This document shows positions 1 through 11,082 of a DNA stretch of 64,000 nt, in pieces. The position numbers were made by a program, and so were the translations under genes. Under the pieces are notes generated by a model. The model was given only the letters and a program-made list of their open reading frames with translations, did not search any database and was not told the DNA's origin. Origin of the DNA: Triglochin maritima. Lineage: Eukaryota; Streptophyta; Magnoliopsida; Alismatales; Juncaginaceae. The stretch is from positions 7,318,501-7,382,500 of the forward strand of contig OY821779.1 in NCBI GenBank assembly GCA_963682175.1, in the 5' to 3' direction. The stretch's first letter is position 1. The number at the start of each line of letters is the position of its first letter.

Positions 1-520
1 CATCTCCACACATGCTTCCACACTGTAAAGTGCCGCTCAGTCAGACCTTTGTTTCAGCACATTTGCTACCGAGAACAAACCATCACTTATAAGATGCACT
101 AAAGGAGCTACCCTTACTCTACGATTGCTTTCAGCCTTGGCTACGATTTCCTCCAAATGTGGATTGTCGCTCTCGCCATCCTCTTCCCCAGAGTCAGTCG
201 TATCTACCCTATGGGAACGACTCTTTGTGTTGTAATGCGAGGAAGCACTTCACTTTGCTAGTAGATTTGTTTTTTTCCGCCCTCGTATGGATTGAGTATG
301 TTGTCACCATCCACAACATCACGACCAAATATCAACTCAAGCTCATGCTCACATTGGATTGGCACATGTCCAAAGTTTTCAAGACCAAAGTGTGTCTGCG
401 AACATTATCAACCAACAAATTAGACATCCAAAGCATCAATATGTAAGCGAAAAACTATAGTACAACAATTAACAATGATAATCATACCTCTTGGTTTTGT
501 TTCCACCACTCATCTTCCAT
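1..520 (-). pseudogene. Myb/SANT-like (L10-interacting MYB type) gene fragment, decayed
   Basis: A short first exon (520-488) encodes MEDEWWKQNQE and ends at a GT donor. A plausible acceptor (TTCGCAG) lies 92 bp on, and the second exon from 395 reads THFGLENFGHVPIQCEH, then LELIFGRDVVDGDN and ILNPYEG. The order WW, then F-x-G, then [I/L]FG-D-x-x-x-G-x-N, then P resembles the C-terminal half of plant Myb/SANT-like (Myb_DNA-bind_3) proteins, which also occur as the second gene of PIF/Harbinger transposons. Downstream an acidic stretch (DTTDSGEEDGESDN) follows in another frame. Stops and a frame change are present, so it is not functional as read. The family call rests on motif pattern only; the 5' part of the domain is not in the window. 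Confidence 0.4.
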
Positions 521-719
521 TTCTATAGTGCGCCTCTCGTCATCTCATCACTTCCCTGTCTAAAGTTTCAACCATTTCCAAGTTGCATACTCTCTCTTCG
601 TGTTTTCCCATTGATTCTTGTGTTGATCCCACTTGAAGTATACCCCGACTTCCCTATGGAAGTTGGTCACTAGATTATGTATGTCCGTAATGTTGGCTTT
701 TTGGCCTTAATCCTATTCA

Positions 720-960
720 TATTTAATTTATATTAATTTATGATAAATAAATTATGTGATATAGTTAATTGAAATTGTGGAAAAATTAAAAATGAGGGAA
801 AATAAATAAAGTGAAAGCGAGAGAATGTTGATGTGATTAGGTGAACATTTATGAGTGAGTTGTAGTTCAAAAATGAATAATTGAAAGAAAGAGAATAAAA
901 TGTTATGTTAACGTAGTAAAAAGAGAGTATTGATCTGAATAGGTTGACATATGTCAAGGG
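720..960. repeat. Possible Harbinger 3'-end relic
   Basis: This AT/GA-rich stretch contains GATGTGATTAGG, GTTGTAGTT, runs of GAAAGA and GTTAACGTAG in the same order as the 3' subterminal region of the Harbinger element ending near 7843 and, inverted, the one starting at 12302. No terminal repeat or target duplication was found, so it is at most a decayed fragment. Confidence 0.3.
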
Positions 961-2077
961 TAAATATGATCATAGGACAAGTAGGTTGTGGTTCCAAACC
1001 GTTGGTCATCCAATACATATTCGTTGAATCCTAATTAACTAGGATGTTGAAATTTAAACTTCAACCACCTCCTCTCGAGACGTGATTTGACTACTATCAT
1101 AACATGTAAAATCTAATGGACTGCTTTATAGCCTCTTTAAAATTTAGTGACACGTAACGTGTACATAACTTTTACGTGTCCATGTAATGTAATCTTTCCA
1201 TTTTGAGAGAAGGTAAAACTATTTTCCCAATAATGTCATTTTCATCTGGATCACAGCACTTTGACAAACCAAATCAAATTAAGTTACAAAAGCTTCGTTT
1301 CATAGCCCTGATGAAAGTGGGTGCATACATCAGTACGCGTCTAAAAGCTCTGTACCTATCACAATCTGAACAACGTAATAAGGAAATATGGCTGTCAATG
1401 TTCCATTGTTACAACATCAATTCATCATCACCTTCTTATTCCCTTGGCATTTGGCAACTTACCATCTTAGTTCGATTCCTTGCGGCTATAATTGGGAATC
1501 AACAGCCCAGCTCTGTTAATCATCTTCTATCGCTGTTTCGAAGAAGAACAACAGATAGCGAAGGAAACTGGAAACCTTGTGCTGTAGTTATTTTGTGTTG
1601 TTTATAGAGAACATTCTTCGAATAATCTTTTCTTCAAAAGATGCACTTCGCTATTACTTGGGAATAACCGAATAATAATTGCCAACACGGCTGTCTAGTC
1701 ACCAACATGAACGCGACAAATGTTGGAACCCTTTGACATTACAAATGCCATTCCGTGAGACTATGGAATTTGAGGTCCAAAATCATCTTAAGTTAAGGAT
1801 GCGATTGGTCTGCTGGAAAATCTTTGGAAATTAAGTAACTTGATTTGCTGGGTTTTTTCCGATGATTGATTTGTAGGGTAATTTAATGAAGTGAACGTTG
1901 AATTTTAAGAGTTTAAAAATCTTATAAATCTGTAGTTGAAGTATAACGTTGGAGTTCTGCACCCATTCCAAATAAGTCTTTTAGTTGGAGTTCCAAAATC
2001 CCACTCACTTTCTGTAAATCTGTCACGCCCTGAAGTCTATTGGACATGAAGAATCTTGACTTCCACAAACTCTATTA
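961..2077. other. No recognisable gene
   Basis: AT-rich DNA. The longest open frame (1203-1607, plus strand, 134 codons) has no motif I recognise and no supporting splice or promoter context. It is probably a chance frame, but it is the best candidate in this stretch if transcript data exist. Confidence 0.5.
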
Positions 2078-2705
2078 TAAGAGCACCCTTAATTGGTGCT
2101 CTTTATTCGAGTGCCCGAGTTGTCCTCACTTAACGGGAGGGCGCGCCCAGGACGCCGCCCTGGGCGCCCGAGCGAGGGGCCACGTGCCCCCCATTGGTCC
2201 CGATTTTTTTTTGTTTTTAAAAAAGATTATTTATATATAATTAGGATAATGTATTAATTAGGTAAATTGAATTAAATTAATTAGGTATTGAAAATTAATT
2301 GAAAAAATATTTTATGATTAATTAACTTTTTTTGATTTATTTAGATAAAAGTAAAATTAAAAAAATCATAAACAAAATAAGAAATAGTAGTACAATACTC
2401 ATACACTTCAGAAACAAAATACAATACAAATACAAAATACGAAAAACAACAGAAATAAGGAAAGGAAAGACAGTCTTCCTAAGGATACGAAATTTAAACT
2501 ACCACAATACTGATAAACTACAACAGACATATTGATATTACAAATGAAAACATGAGCACATACAGATATCCTTGTGTTTTAGCCTACTCCTTAAGTTCAG
2601 CAAATGTTTCTTTATCGAATTCGTCATTGTTTTCCTTCTTCATCAGAGCAAATAGGACATCAAGTTTCTTGCTGTTGAGTTCCCTTTGGAAATTCCACCA
2701 TATTG

Positions 2706-3030
2706 TAGGTCCTCGATCCAATCGTCTCGTCTTTTGTGAGTCACGCACATACTGTAGGTCCTCGATGCATGAGAAGTCCAAGCCTCGATGCAATCGTCTC
2801 GTCTTTTGCGAGTCACGCTCATAATGTAGGTCCTCGATGCATGAGAAGTCCAAGCCTCGATGCAATCATCTCGTCTTTTGCGAGTCACGCGTATATTGTA
2901 GGTCAACGATGCAATCGTCTCGTCTTTTGTGAGTCACGCGCATACTTTAGGTCCTCGATGCTTGAGAAGTCCAAGCCTCGATGCAATCGTCTTGTCTTTT
3001 GCCTAGTCACGCGCATACTGTAGGTTACTT
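2706..3030. repeat. Minisatellite, about 72-bp unit
   Basis: Units begin with TGTAGGTCCTCGATG near 2751, 2823, 2895, 2945 and 3018, each containing CGTCTCGTCTTTTG and GAGTCACGC. Spacing is 72, 72, about 50 and 73 bp, so one unit carries an internal deletion; a partial unit starts near 2706. It lies in the 5' leader of the Harbinger element, just upstream of the transposase start. Open frames on both strands here are products of the repeat, not genes. Confidence 0.85.
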
Positions 3031-3306
3031 CTCACAACTATAAATGTACTCCTCCTAGTTGGTTCTCTCTCATTCATCTACGAACAATGTCTTCACCCGA
3101 TAAGTCTTCTAGTTCGAAGTCTTCATCATCTTCAACATCCAATGACGAAGTTTACGACCAAGTGTTGAACTGCTTAACGGAGTATGTCTCCTAAGTGGTG
3201 GATCGACGTCCTAAGAGGCGCAGAAGGCAAACTTCGAACCCAGATAGAGATAGGGAGCTTGGTTACAACCGTTTGATTGCCGATTATTTTTCTAACGACC
3301 CTGTTT

Positions 3307-5343
3307 TATAGGATTTCATGTTTAATTACACATATATATATTCGGAATTTTTTTATGCGTAATAAGGATCGATTATAATTTTCTATGATTTATTTCATGC
3401 ATGCATTGGTTTGTTTCAATAACTAGTTTTAAAACTTTTATTAAAACAAACATGGGACTCCGAAATTCATACCTAGAAGTTCTCTAAAACTTCTTGAAGA
3501 TTCGGAGACGTTGAGGATGCTTGTTGCTGCGCCGGATGCCTCCGAGATTTCACCAAACTCTAAACAAGATTGGAGAAAGAAGAGCTAGCCTCTCAATCTC
3601 CAATAGGGTTTAGAATCTAATTACTAACCCCTCTTTAGTTCCCATGAGAAGATGATCTCTTAAAAACTAAAACTAAACTTAAGAATTAAGTGAATTTCGT
3701 GGAGAATTATGGAGAGAGTTTTTGCATGAGAAAAACAATGAACTTTTTTAAGGAGGTAATGAGATAAAAACTGGTATTTATAAGTTCTCTCCAAATTACA
3801 TATTCATGTGCAACCTCTTGCCCATGATTTCATGCAAACTTCCATCTAACCATCCATTATTTAATAATAAATAATCTTAGCCACGAATTAAATCAATTAT
3901 GGACTAATTCCATGCATGATCTAATTAATTTTTAAATTAATTCTGTATTAACCGTCTGTACCGGTCGACCGTTTGGAGGTTCGGTCGACCGCTCAAACCA
4001 GGTTTCGGTCGACCGTTCAATAACTCGGTTGACCGTTCGTAACAGGAATTATTCCATCGCAATGTTCGGTCGACCGTTCGAACAGATGAAAATTCCCTGT
4101 TATCGGTCGAGACACATCCGGTCGACCGTGCTCGATCGGTCGACTGTTTACTGCTAACCGGTCGACCGTTTGAGTACTGTTCTGCAGACTTGTCAAATTT
4201 CGGTTTAACCCCTACAAAATTTGACATTTCGGGATTAGTAGTAAATTCAAAACTTATGTAACATATTATCTTATGTAATGATCAATCATTACACCCCATA
4301 ATATTTACATCACATATGAATTTAATTTAAATTCTAATTATGTTATTAATCACAACATAATTTTGATTTTGCTTGTTCACCCCATGTGTCATATTTTCTA
4401 CATGAAACCCGACACATCTTATGAACTTAAGATCCTCATTTCTTGTTTCCCAGTTTTGTGGTGTGACCTATGGGAGGATCTAAACTAAGTTGACAGTGAT
4501 ATTAAGAGCTTAATATCACAAGCTATAAGCGGTATCTAGCTACACATTATAGCTCCCAATTAGTTAGATGTCTTAATTCCACTTGAACCAAAACCCGATC
4601 CATTTAGTGATGGAGTGCACCACTTGTGTCCGTCACTTGCCTCATGATATTAAGAATACACACAAAGTAGTATTGTGTCATCTTTGTATTAGTATTCATT
4701 TCTTGATCTCTTTAAGCTAGTTATAAATATGTGACTTAACTCAAATCACATTGTGCACATTATAACTTTGCTTTATCAAGGGGCCCACTAATATCATCAC
4801 TCAATTAAGAGGGGCAATGATAATCTTTCGACTAGCTATCTTCTCCAACAAAAGTCATACTTAACTAACTAACGTCTTTACACTACACTTATCGATAGCT
4901 TAAGACACTAGTCTAATTAAGCATTCCTTAAGCGATCGGATATAAGTCTCATATCAAAGAACCATGGACACAGTAAAATATTGATGACACAGAAACACAT
5001 TTCTGTAATATTTTACTTGTTAGGTCAATTCAGCATACAAAAAGTATTATTTTCCTCTTTTGTGTACCCGTGTTGTCATTCACTTGTAGAGCTACAATGA
5101 TCTATGACCAACACGACAATCTTAACTTGGTAATTTTTAATGTCCCATGTTAATTACCATGATTGCGAATATCTTTTGTTTTATGTAAACCAATATCTTT
5201 TAGAGCTATACGGTTAAGGACCAAGAGCATCTTCCTTAACACTTCTAAAAGACGAATAACATAAACAAGGAACAAAATAATTTCTCATTCAATTCATAAT
5301 AATTGACATTTAAAAGCAAAACTTTTAGAACACATTCCCTTCA
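3307..5343. mobile_element. Solo LTR, family C copy 1 (2.04 kb)
   Basis: Bounded by TATAGGATTTC (canonical TG mutated to TA; copy 2 has TGTAGG) and CATTCCCTTCA. The 5-bp target duplication TGTTT is perfect (3302-3306 and 5344-5348), and removing the LTR plus one TGTTT restores the transposase reading frame across the site. No internal retrotransposon sequence is present, so this is a solo LTR left by LTR-LTR recombination. Copy 2 lies at 58203-60233. It contains an array of CGGTCGACCG palindromes. Confidence 0.9.
3957..4170. repeat. CGGTCGACCG palindrome array (LTR C1)
   Basis: About nine copies or near-copies of the 10-bp palindrome CGGTCGACCG occur in roughly 210 bp. Several variants differ by C-to-T or G-to-A in the central TCGA (GGTTGACC, GGTCGACT), as expected from deamination of methylated CpG. 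The equivalent array in copy 2 is at 58850-59070. Confidence 0.9.
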
Positions 5344-5569
5344 TGTTTATCCTGACAACATTTTCAGGAGAAGATTTAGGATGCGAAAGCATGTCTTTCT
5401 TCGCATTGTGAGTGTCATTGAGGCGTCTGATGCCTTCTTCCAACATAATCCAGACGCCACCGGTAGGATGAGCATCTCTGGCCTGCAGAAATGTACCGCG
5501 GCGATTCGTATGCTAGCGTACGGTGTTGCGGCTGATGAGGTGGACGAATACTTGAGGCTAAACGAATCC

Positions 5570-7240
5570 TGAAAGGAATGTGCTCTAAAAGTTTTACTTT
5601 TATATGTCAATTATTATGAATTGAATGTGCAAACATTTTGTTCCTTGATTATGATATTCGTCTTTTGGAAGTGTTAAGGAAGATGTGTTTGGTCCTTAAC
5701 CGTAGAGCTCTAAAATATAATGGTTTACATAAATCAAAAGTTATTCACAATCATGGTAATTAACATGGAACATTAATCACCGAGATAAGATTGTCGTGTT
5801 GGTTATCGATTGTTGTAGCTCTACAAATAATTGAGGACACGAGTATATAAAAGAGGAAAAGATTACTTTTATATATTGAATAGACTTAACAAGTAAAACA
5901 TTATGAAATTGTGTTTCGTGTCATTAAGGTTTTTACTGTGTCTTGGATCTAAGATATGAGACTTATATCTTTTCACTCAAGAAGTGTTTAATTTGATTAT
6001 TGCCAAAAGCTATCAATGAGTGTAGTGATAAAGACAATAGTTGGTTGAACATGACTTGTGCTGGAAAAGATAGCTAGTCAAACGATTATCATTGTCCATC
6101 TTAATTGAGTGAAGATATTAGTGGCCCTTTGATAAAGCAAAATTAGATGTGCACAATGTAACTTGAGTTAAGTTACATAGTTATAATTAGCTTAGAGAGA
6201 TCAAGAAATGAATATAATACAAAGATAACACATTTCTACTTTGTATATATTCTTAATATCACGAGGCAATGGACAGACACAAGTGGTGCACTTACATCAC
6301 TAAATGGATCGTGTGTTTGGTTCGAGTGGAACAAAGACATCTATGCTAATTGGGTAACTATAATGTGTAGTTAAATACCGCTTATAGTTTGAGATATTAA
6401 GTGTTTAATATCGCCGTCAATTTGGCTTAGATCCTCCTATAGGTCACACCACAAAATTTGGGAAACAAGATGATTGATTTTAAGTTCATATGATGTGTCG
6501 GGTTTCATGTGAAAATAGGACACATGTGATGAATGAATAAAATCAATATGTCATGAGAATTGACTTAATTAGAATCATAATAAATTCATATGAGGTATAT
6601 ATATCATGGGGTGTAATAATTTAATATTACATATGATAATATATTATATAAGATGTGAATTTGCTAAAAACTCCAAAAGATCAAATTTTGTTGGAAATAA
6701 ATCCAAAATTTGACAAAGGCAAAATCGGGGTCAAACACGGCGAACCGTTCATGGTTCGGTCGACCGGGGTATCTTCGGATCGGTTCACCGAATAGAGAAC
6801 GGGTAAGCACAATTAGTTGACTGAAATTGTCTGGAGTGCCTGGAAAATCGGGTTCGGTTAACCGAGTGTGCACGGTCAACCGAGAAGTAGTATTTTCAGT
6901 AGATCGAAGGTGATACGGTCATCCGATGACTATGTACCTGGAGCGATTCTGTTGGATCAACAGTCGACCGAGTAAGAAACGTGGTTCGTCCAAATTCTTC
7001 CAGGAAAATTTTCTCATACGGATTCGGTCGACCGTCTAGCTCACGGTGCACCGAACACGTGTTATAACCGAACAGTTCGGTTGACCGAGTTATACTCGGT
7101 CCACCGAACAAAAACGATTCTGCCTGAATTATTAAGAGATTAATTAAATCATGAGTGGATTAATTCCAGATTTAATTAAAATGTTTTTAGGGTGCTTATG
7201 TGGAAATTAGAGATTAATCTTAAGAGAGAATAAACAATAG
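5570..7240. mobile_element. Inverted, truncated LTR related to family C
   Basis: Starts TGAAAGGAATGTG at 5570, the reverse complement of the 3' end of the solo LTR at 3307-5343. It stays recognisably homologous in inverted orientation to about 7240 but is clearly more diverged. The roughly 650 bp that would complete the LTR are missing. Its palindrome cluster (6730-7110) is heavily mutated, with forms such as GGTCAACCG and GGTCCACCG. With the 3307-5343 LTR it forms a long imperfect inverted repeat around a 220-bp transposase remnant. Confidence 0.75.
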
Positions 7241-7259
7241 ATCACGGTTAAAGAATAAC

Positions 7260-7477
7260 TCTTGATAATGATGTTTTGGTAGCACGTTGCTCATCTTTCA
7301 TTAAACCCATAGGCGTCACATCAACTCTGGGTTCGAATCAGTTCTCAACCGATCGTGTTGTCAATCTTCATACGTACATGAACACCAGATAACACATTCG
7401 TGAAAAAAGCAGGCATCTCGCCCTCAGATCTGACTTGATCGAGCACATATGACAACGATTCGGGGAAACCGCAAATT
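7260..7477 (+). pseudogene. Harbinger-type transposase, C-terminal end
   Basis: Frames here read THRRHINSGFESVLNRS, then after a frame change VVNLHTYMNTR, then ALRSDLIEHI, an in-frame TGA, QRFGETAN and a TAA. The last part closely matches the C-terminus of the relative at 12652-13062 (ALRADLIEIIWRCFGRNEN), in which the TGA position is a Trp codon. This shows that the element originally ran through to here and lost its middle. It is followed by the AT-rich 3' subterminal region to 7843. Confidence 0.75.
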
Positions 7478-7843
7478 AATTTTTTTAGTAGTATGCATTT
7501 TCATTTTAATGTATTACGCTACATACAATGGTTTAAATAAATATGTATTTTGCTTTTTATTGATAAAAATAATTATTTGCTAATTAATATATATTTGTTT
7601 GAATTATTAATGTTTTGGGTAAATATAATTGATTTTGGAATATAATAAAAGTTGGTGGAATAAAATATGATGTGGATGAGAGATGTAGGTTGTGGTGGGT
7701 TGTAGTTAAGAAGTGAATAGTGTAGGAAAGAGAAGAAAGTGAGTTGGAAAAAGAGAAAGTTAACGTGGAAGAGAGAAATCTGATTTGGAAGAGAAAGAAA
7801 GTTCATGATCGAGTCGTCTGGGTCATGATTAGTGATGACCTTA

Positions 7844-10068
7844 ACGTCCTTATATAAGAGCAAGAACAGGTCATATATGCAAGCTTAATTTATCATAATA
7901 AGACCTTTTCCTAGAGGCCAGGATCTACAAAACAATTGGTTTGCTTCTTGGAGTGGAGTTAATGAGAAATATTTTTGCTGCATTGTACCGGGACAGTCCC
8001 CAAAAGCAAGTTACATATGCAAGCTTAACTCATCCTATTAAAAGCTTGTCCTGGGGGTTCACTTAAAATTGATTGTAAAATGTAAAGCGACATACCACTA
8101 TACCAGATCAATCAGATTGGAGTAATACAATGTATCTTCATCTGAATAAACAACCTTACGATGACATATGATCCCACCCATGGCCTTCATTCCATGTCAT
8201 CACAATCTGCCACCTCAAGTCCAAAACTGTCTTCTTCAAACTTAAATTACTTAATTATCCATCCAGAACATTCCACTTATTTATCCTCTAATCCCACCTC
8301 ACCACCAACCACTTTGAAATTTCAAACAACATCACAATTTTCCTCCGAACCAATAAATTCCAAGACAAAATCCACATAAAAAACCCAAAAGAAACCAAAA
8401 CGCATCCCATAAACAGAAACCAAAACAGTAAACCTAGATATTTACACACAACTTTCCACACTTTTTTTCCCGAATGAGTCGGGAGACTCAATTGCATACA
8501 TGTGGGGAACAAAGTCCAAATAAGTACACGAAGACAACAATAGGAAATGAACCAAACATACAGGTACTTTGAATGCGAAGGTTGAGTTTATCACCTGGCA
8601 AAATAAGTAGTAAGCACCAGAAGCTATGCGTGCATCATCACCAAGAAAGTCTTCCATTTATGACATGCAAGACAATTTCTGCATGTACTAGCTCAAAGGA
8701 ACCTTGGATCATGTAGTTTGCTAGATCATCTTTCGAAATAAAAAAGAACCCCAAAACCGAACACTTTCAAACGACTAACAAACTACAAACGGCAAACAAC
8801 AAACATTGCCCTTACGGGCACATTAAGAGCACACAAATCAGACCATACAACACTAATGTCGCCACAAACGACTTATTCGACCACCAACAACTTCTATCCT
8901 ACACTTCCTGATGTTTAGCTAGGAATTGGAGAAAACGACATGCAAGCTGAAAACCTTACAAAAGAAGCCCAACACGAGGGGAGACAAAGAGGGAAGATGC
9001 ATATGGAGGCTGGGGATGGGAAGGAAGTTGGGTTTGGAGGATTTGGGGGAGACAGTGAAGATTGGGTACCATGTACGCCCAACTTGAATTCACATTACAT
9101 TTTGTTTATAAACAAGCTGATAGCATTAATTAAAAATCTTTATTGCGTACCACAGCGAAGACTCAAAAAAAACATACAAGCTGGTAGAATTGTACCGTAG
9201 TATGGATTGATTGCATCCTTACAGTTGTCCCGATTCATGATGTAATCTTTCCACATTACATCTTGGCGGGCCCTTCACAGCCCCGCACCACAATCCAACC
9301 TTCCAACCCGACCCTACATCATCATCTTTACTGCAGTGGGCTCACAGACACAGGGCAAGACATGCCTTTGTTGGCACTCTAATTTCCAGTTCCATGTGGG
9401 GGTTCTCTCCTGGTACTTTACCAATGGTGGGCAAGAACACCACCACCAGGAATCAGGATCACAAAACAAAAGAAGCAAAAAAAGGGGGGCAGCAGCAGCA
9501 TCCCAACCAAGTACACTGCTTCTTTTCCTCTTTAAGTGTCTCCTCCCTTTACAAAAACAACAAACATAAGGTACATGACAATTGACAACCACATCCAAGT
9601 TAAACCACCAATATCAATGGTCCAATTACTCCCACCTGTCTCACTCCTAAACAAACAAACAAACAAAACACCACCAATTTAGCAACGAAATACATTCATA
9701 GCAAGTGACTGATGATGATAGTAATGGGAAACACCAAGAATTCACACTCCGTGAGAGTACAAGACCAAAACACTAAACTACTCGAAACAGCTGCGAGAAC
9801 TAAAAGAGGAAAGAAAAAAAGGATAAGAAAAAAAAAAGGAGAAGAACAACAAAAGTCCCGACTATATTCCATCTTTTAAAAGCTGTACTTGCGAAATTCG
9901 CATCCAACCAAAAACTTCGTTAGCGGCATTGCATTTGCATTGCATTGCCATCTTCTCCTTTCCTTTCTCCGAAATCTAAATTCAGATAAATCGAAACCCC
10001 GAAATGAAACCGAACCGGACCGAACCGAACGAGGTCAGGGAAAGGACTCTGCTGCTCCTTGGTTTCCA
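7844..10068. other. Flank 3' of AHL gene; no confident gene
   Basis: A short sequence occurs twice about 140 bp apart (ATATGCAAGCTTAA near 7877 and ATATGCAAGCTTAACTC near 8017). On the minus strand 8657-8595 reads MEDFLGDDARIASGAYYLFC and ends at CAG followed by GTGATA. This looks like a small coding exon with a donor site, but no following exon was found. The part near 9300-10068 probably includes the AHL 3' untranslated region. Nothing else is recognised. Confidence 0.4.
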
Positions 10069-11082
10069 TCAGTATGACGGGCGGCCTCCGCCGCCACCCG
10101 ATCCCCACCCGTACGCTTCTGCCGGCATATGGAGGTTGTTGAGGAGGTTCGGCGGCACGCCGTGGAGGAATTGAGCATTGCCATCTGGCAACAGCTGGTG
10201 CTGTTGACCTTGCTGGAGTTGCTGATTCTCCGGTGGGCCTACCAGCCCCGCCGGCGGAGACCCCATCTGAGTTGACTGCCCTTGTAACGGATCTTCATCT
10301 TCCAACGGCAATCTCTCGTAAGCGGCGTTACCAAACGACGCCGCCATCACCACCACCGGCCCGGCCGCCACTAGTGCTCCGACGACGCTCCCCCCGACGA
10401 CCTGCCCCTGTCCTCCAGCGAGGTAGATGGTCAACCCCGTCGCCGCCGGAGGCGCCGGCGGGGGCAGAAAGGACCCGCAAAGCGACAAGATCTCGAACCG
10501 GCCATGGAGGGTGAGGACTCCACCGGGCGCCGCCGGCTGGTGGAGAGTCACGTTAGTAACCGTCCCACTCCCGGAGAGAATACAGACTCCTCTCTGGCGC
10601 CGGCGGGCGAAGACGGCGACGCTCTCGGCGACGTCGCAGCCGGCGGCGATCTCCATGACGTGGGACCGCAGCGCGTTGGCGCTGTCGCTGGTGATTATGA
10701 TCGGCGGCTTCGGTTTGTTCTTCGACCCGGCCGGGCGGCCTCGGGGACGGCGGGAGCCCTCCCCAGCACCGCCCTCGCCGCTGGACTGAGCGGTCGGGGT
10801 TGAGTCGGCGTTGTTGGCGGTGGGGGTCGCGTTGTTAGCGTCGCCGCTGTTGGCGCTGTTGTTGGCATCGTCGTGGTCGCGTTTGCGGCCGCGGGAGAGG
10901 TCGAGGCCGAAGAGCCCCGAGGGGTCCACGTGGTGCTCGTCGCCTTCTGCCCGGGGCTGCTGCTGGTCCGAGTTCAGCTGCTGCTGGAGCGGCCCACGGG
11001 GGTGCCCGAAGACGCGCGTGTAGAACGGCGCCGGGAGGTGGTGCCCACCGCCGTGCGCCGATGCCGCTGTCGCTGGATCCAT
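10069..11082 (-). CDS. AHL: AT-hook motif nuclear-localized protein (AHL), type I, intronless
   Basis: A complete 337-codon frame from ATG at 11082 to a stop at 10069. AHL proteins are plant nuclear proteins that bind AT-rich DNA in the minor groove and form homo- and heterotrimers; they regulate growth, flowering and hypocotyl elongation. The order is a Gln/His/Asn-rich N-terminus (1-100), one AT-hook (RRPRGRP at 111-117, extended by [10 protein letters not shown] as in type I hooks), then a PPC/DUF296 domain (about 138-262) with GRFEIL at 194-199, and a Gln- and Gly-rich tail ending RPSY. The MDP start, long N-terminus and lack of introns fit the intronless clade A group near Arabidopsis AHL22/AHL24. 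TSDSANALR replaces the usual TRDSANALR. It is GC-rich, unlike its AT-rich surroundings, and is the only intact cellular gene in the window. Which AHL number is orthologous cannot be decided here. Confidence 0.95.
   Translation of the reverse strand: MDPATAASAHGGGHHLPAPFYTRVFGHPRGPLQQQLNSDQQQPRAEGDEHHVDPSGLFGLDLSRGRKRDHDDANNSANSGDANNATPTANNADSTPTAQSSGEGGAGEGSRRPRGRPAGSKNKPKPPIIITSDSANALRSHVMEIAAGCDVAESVAVFARRRQRGVCILSGSGTVTNVTLHQPAAPGGVLTLHGRFEILSLCGSFLPPPAPPAATGLTIYLAGGQGQVVGGSVVGALVAAGPVVVMAASFGNAAYERLPLEDEDPLQGQSTQMGSPPAGLVGPPENQQLQQGQQHQLLPDGNAQFLHGVPPNLLNNLHMPAEAYGWGSGGGGGRPSY

Larger units (their letters stand above)
3087..5569 (+). pseudogene. Harbinger-type transposase, N-terminal half, split by a solo LTR
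   Basis: The frame starts MSSPDKSSSSKSSSSSTS at 3087, meets a TAA about 35 codons in, then continues through a basic stretch (RRPKRRRRQ) to YFSNDPV at 3306. After the 2.0 kb solo LTR it resumes at 5344 as YPDNIFRRRFRM, then RKHVFLRIV, DATGRMSISGLQKCTAAIRM, LAYGVAADEVDEYLRLNES. The order FRRRFRM, F-x-I, DATGR-x-S-x-x-QK-C-x-A-R-x-LAYG and D-E-Y-R is typical of the N-terminal part of plant PIF/Harbinger (HARBI1/ALP1-like, DDE_Tnp_4) transposases. The protein is cut at LNES by the inverted LTR at 5570. The catalytic domain is absent, so it cannot work as a transposase. Confidence 0.88.
2078..7843 (+). mobile_element. PIF/Harbinger transposon, nested and inactivated
   Basis: The 5' end (about 2078, AAGAGCACCCTTAAT) opens with a GC-rich subterminal region (2120-2190). 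The 3' end (about 7828-7843) reads GATTAGTGATGACC followed by TTA. The ends resemble those of the shorter relative at 12302-13373, which has the same layout in reverse. Inside are the start of a Harbinger-type transposase (3087 on), its continuation at 5344-5569 and its C-terminus ending at 7477. The central DDE-coding part is missing. A solo LTR (3307-5343) and an inverted, truncated LTR (5570 to about 7240) account for most of the length. The target duplication is probably TTA/TWA, but exact ends are uncertain by a few bases. Confidence 0.7.

Noticed and set aside
1203..1607. 134-codon plus-strand frame
   Set aside because: No motif, family resemblance or gene structure; not reported as a gene.
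2584..3023. Open frames on both strands with repeating peptides
   Set aside because: They are translations of the 72-bp minisatellite; the peptide repeats follow the DNA period.
2706..3030. CRISPR-like repeat-spacer array
   Set aside because: The repeats are contiguous long units without unique spacers, in plant nuclear DNA within a transposon leader.
5347..5610. Minus-strand frame opposite the Harbinger fragment
   Set aside because: Antisense of the conserved transposase block.
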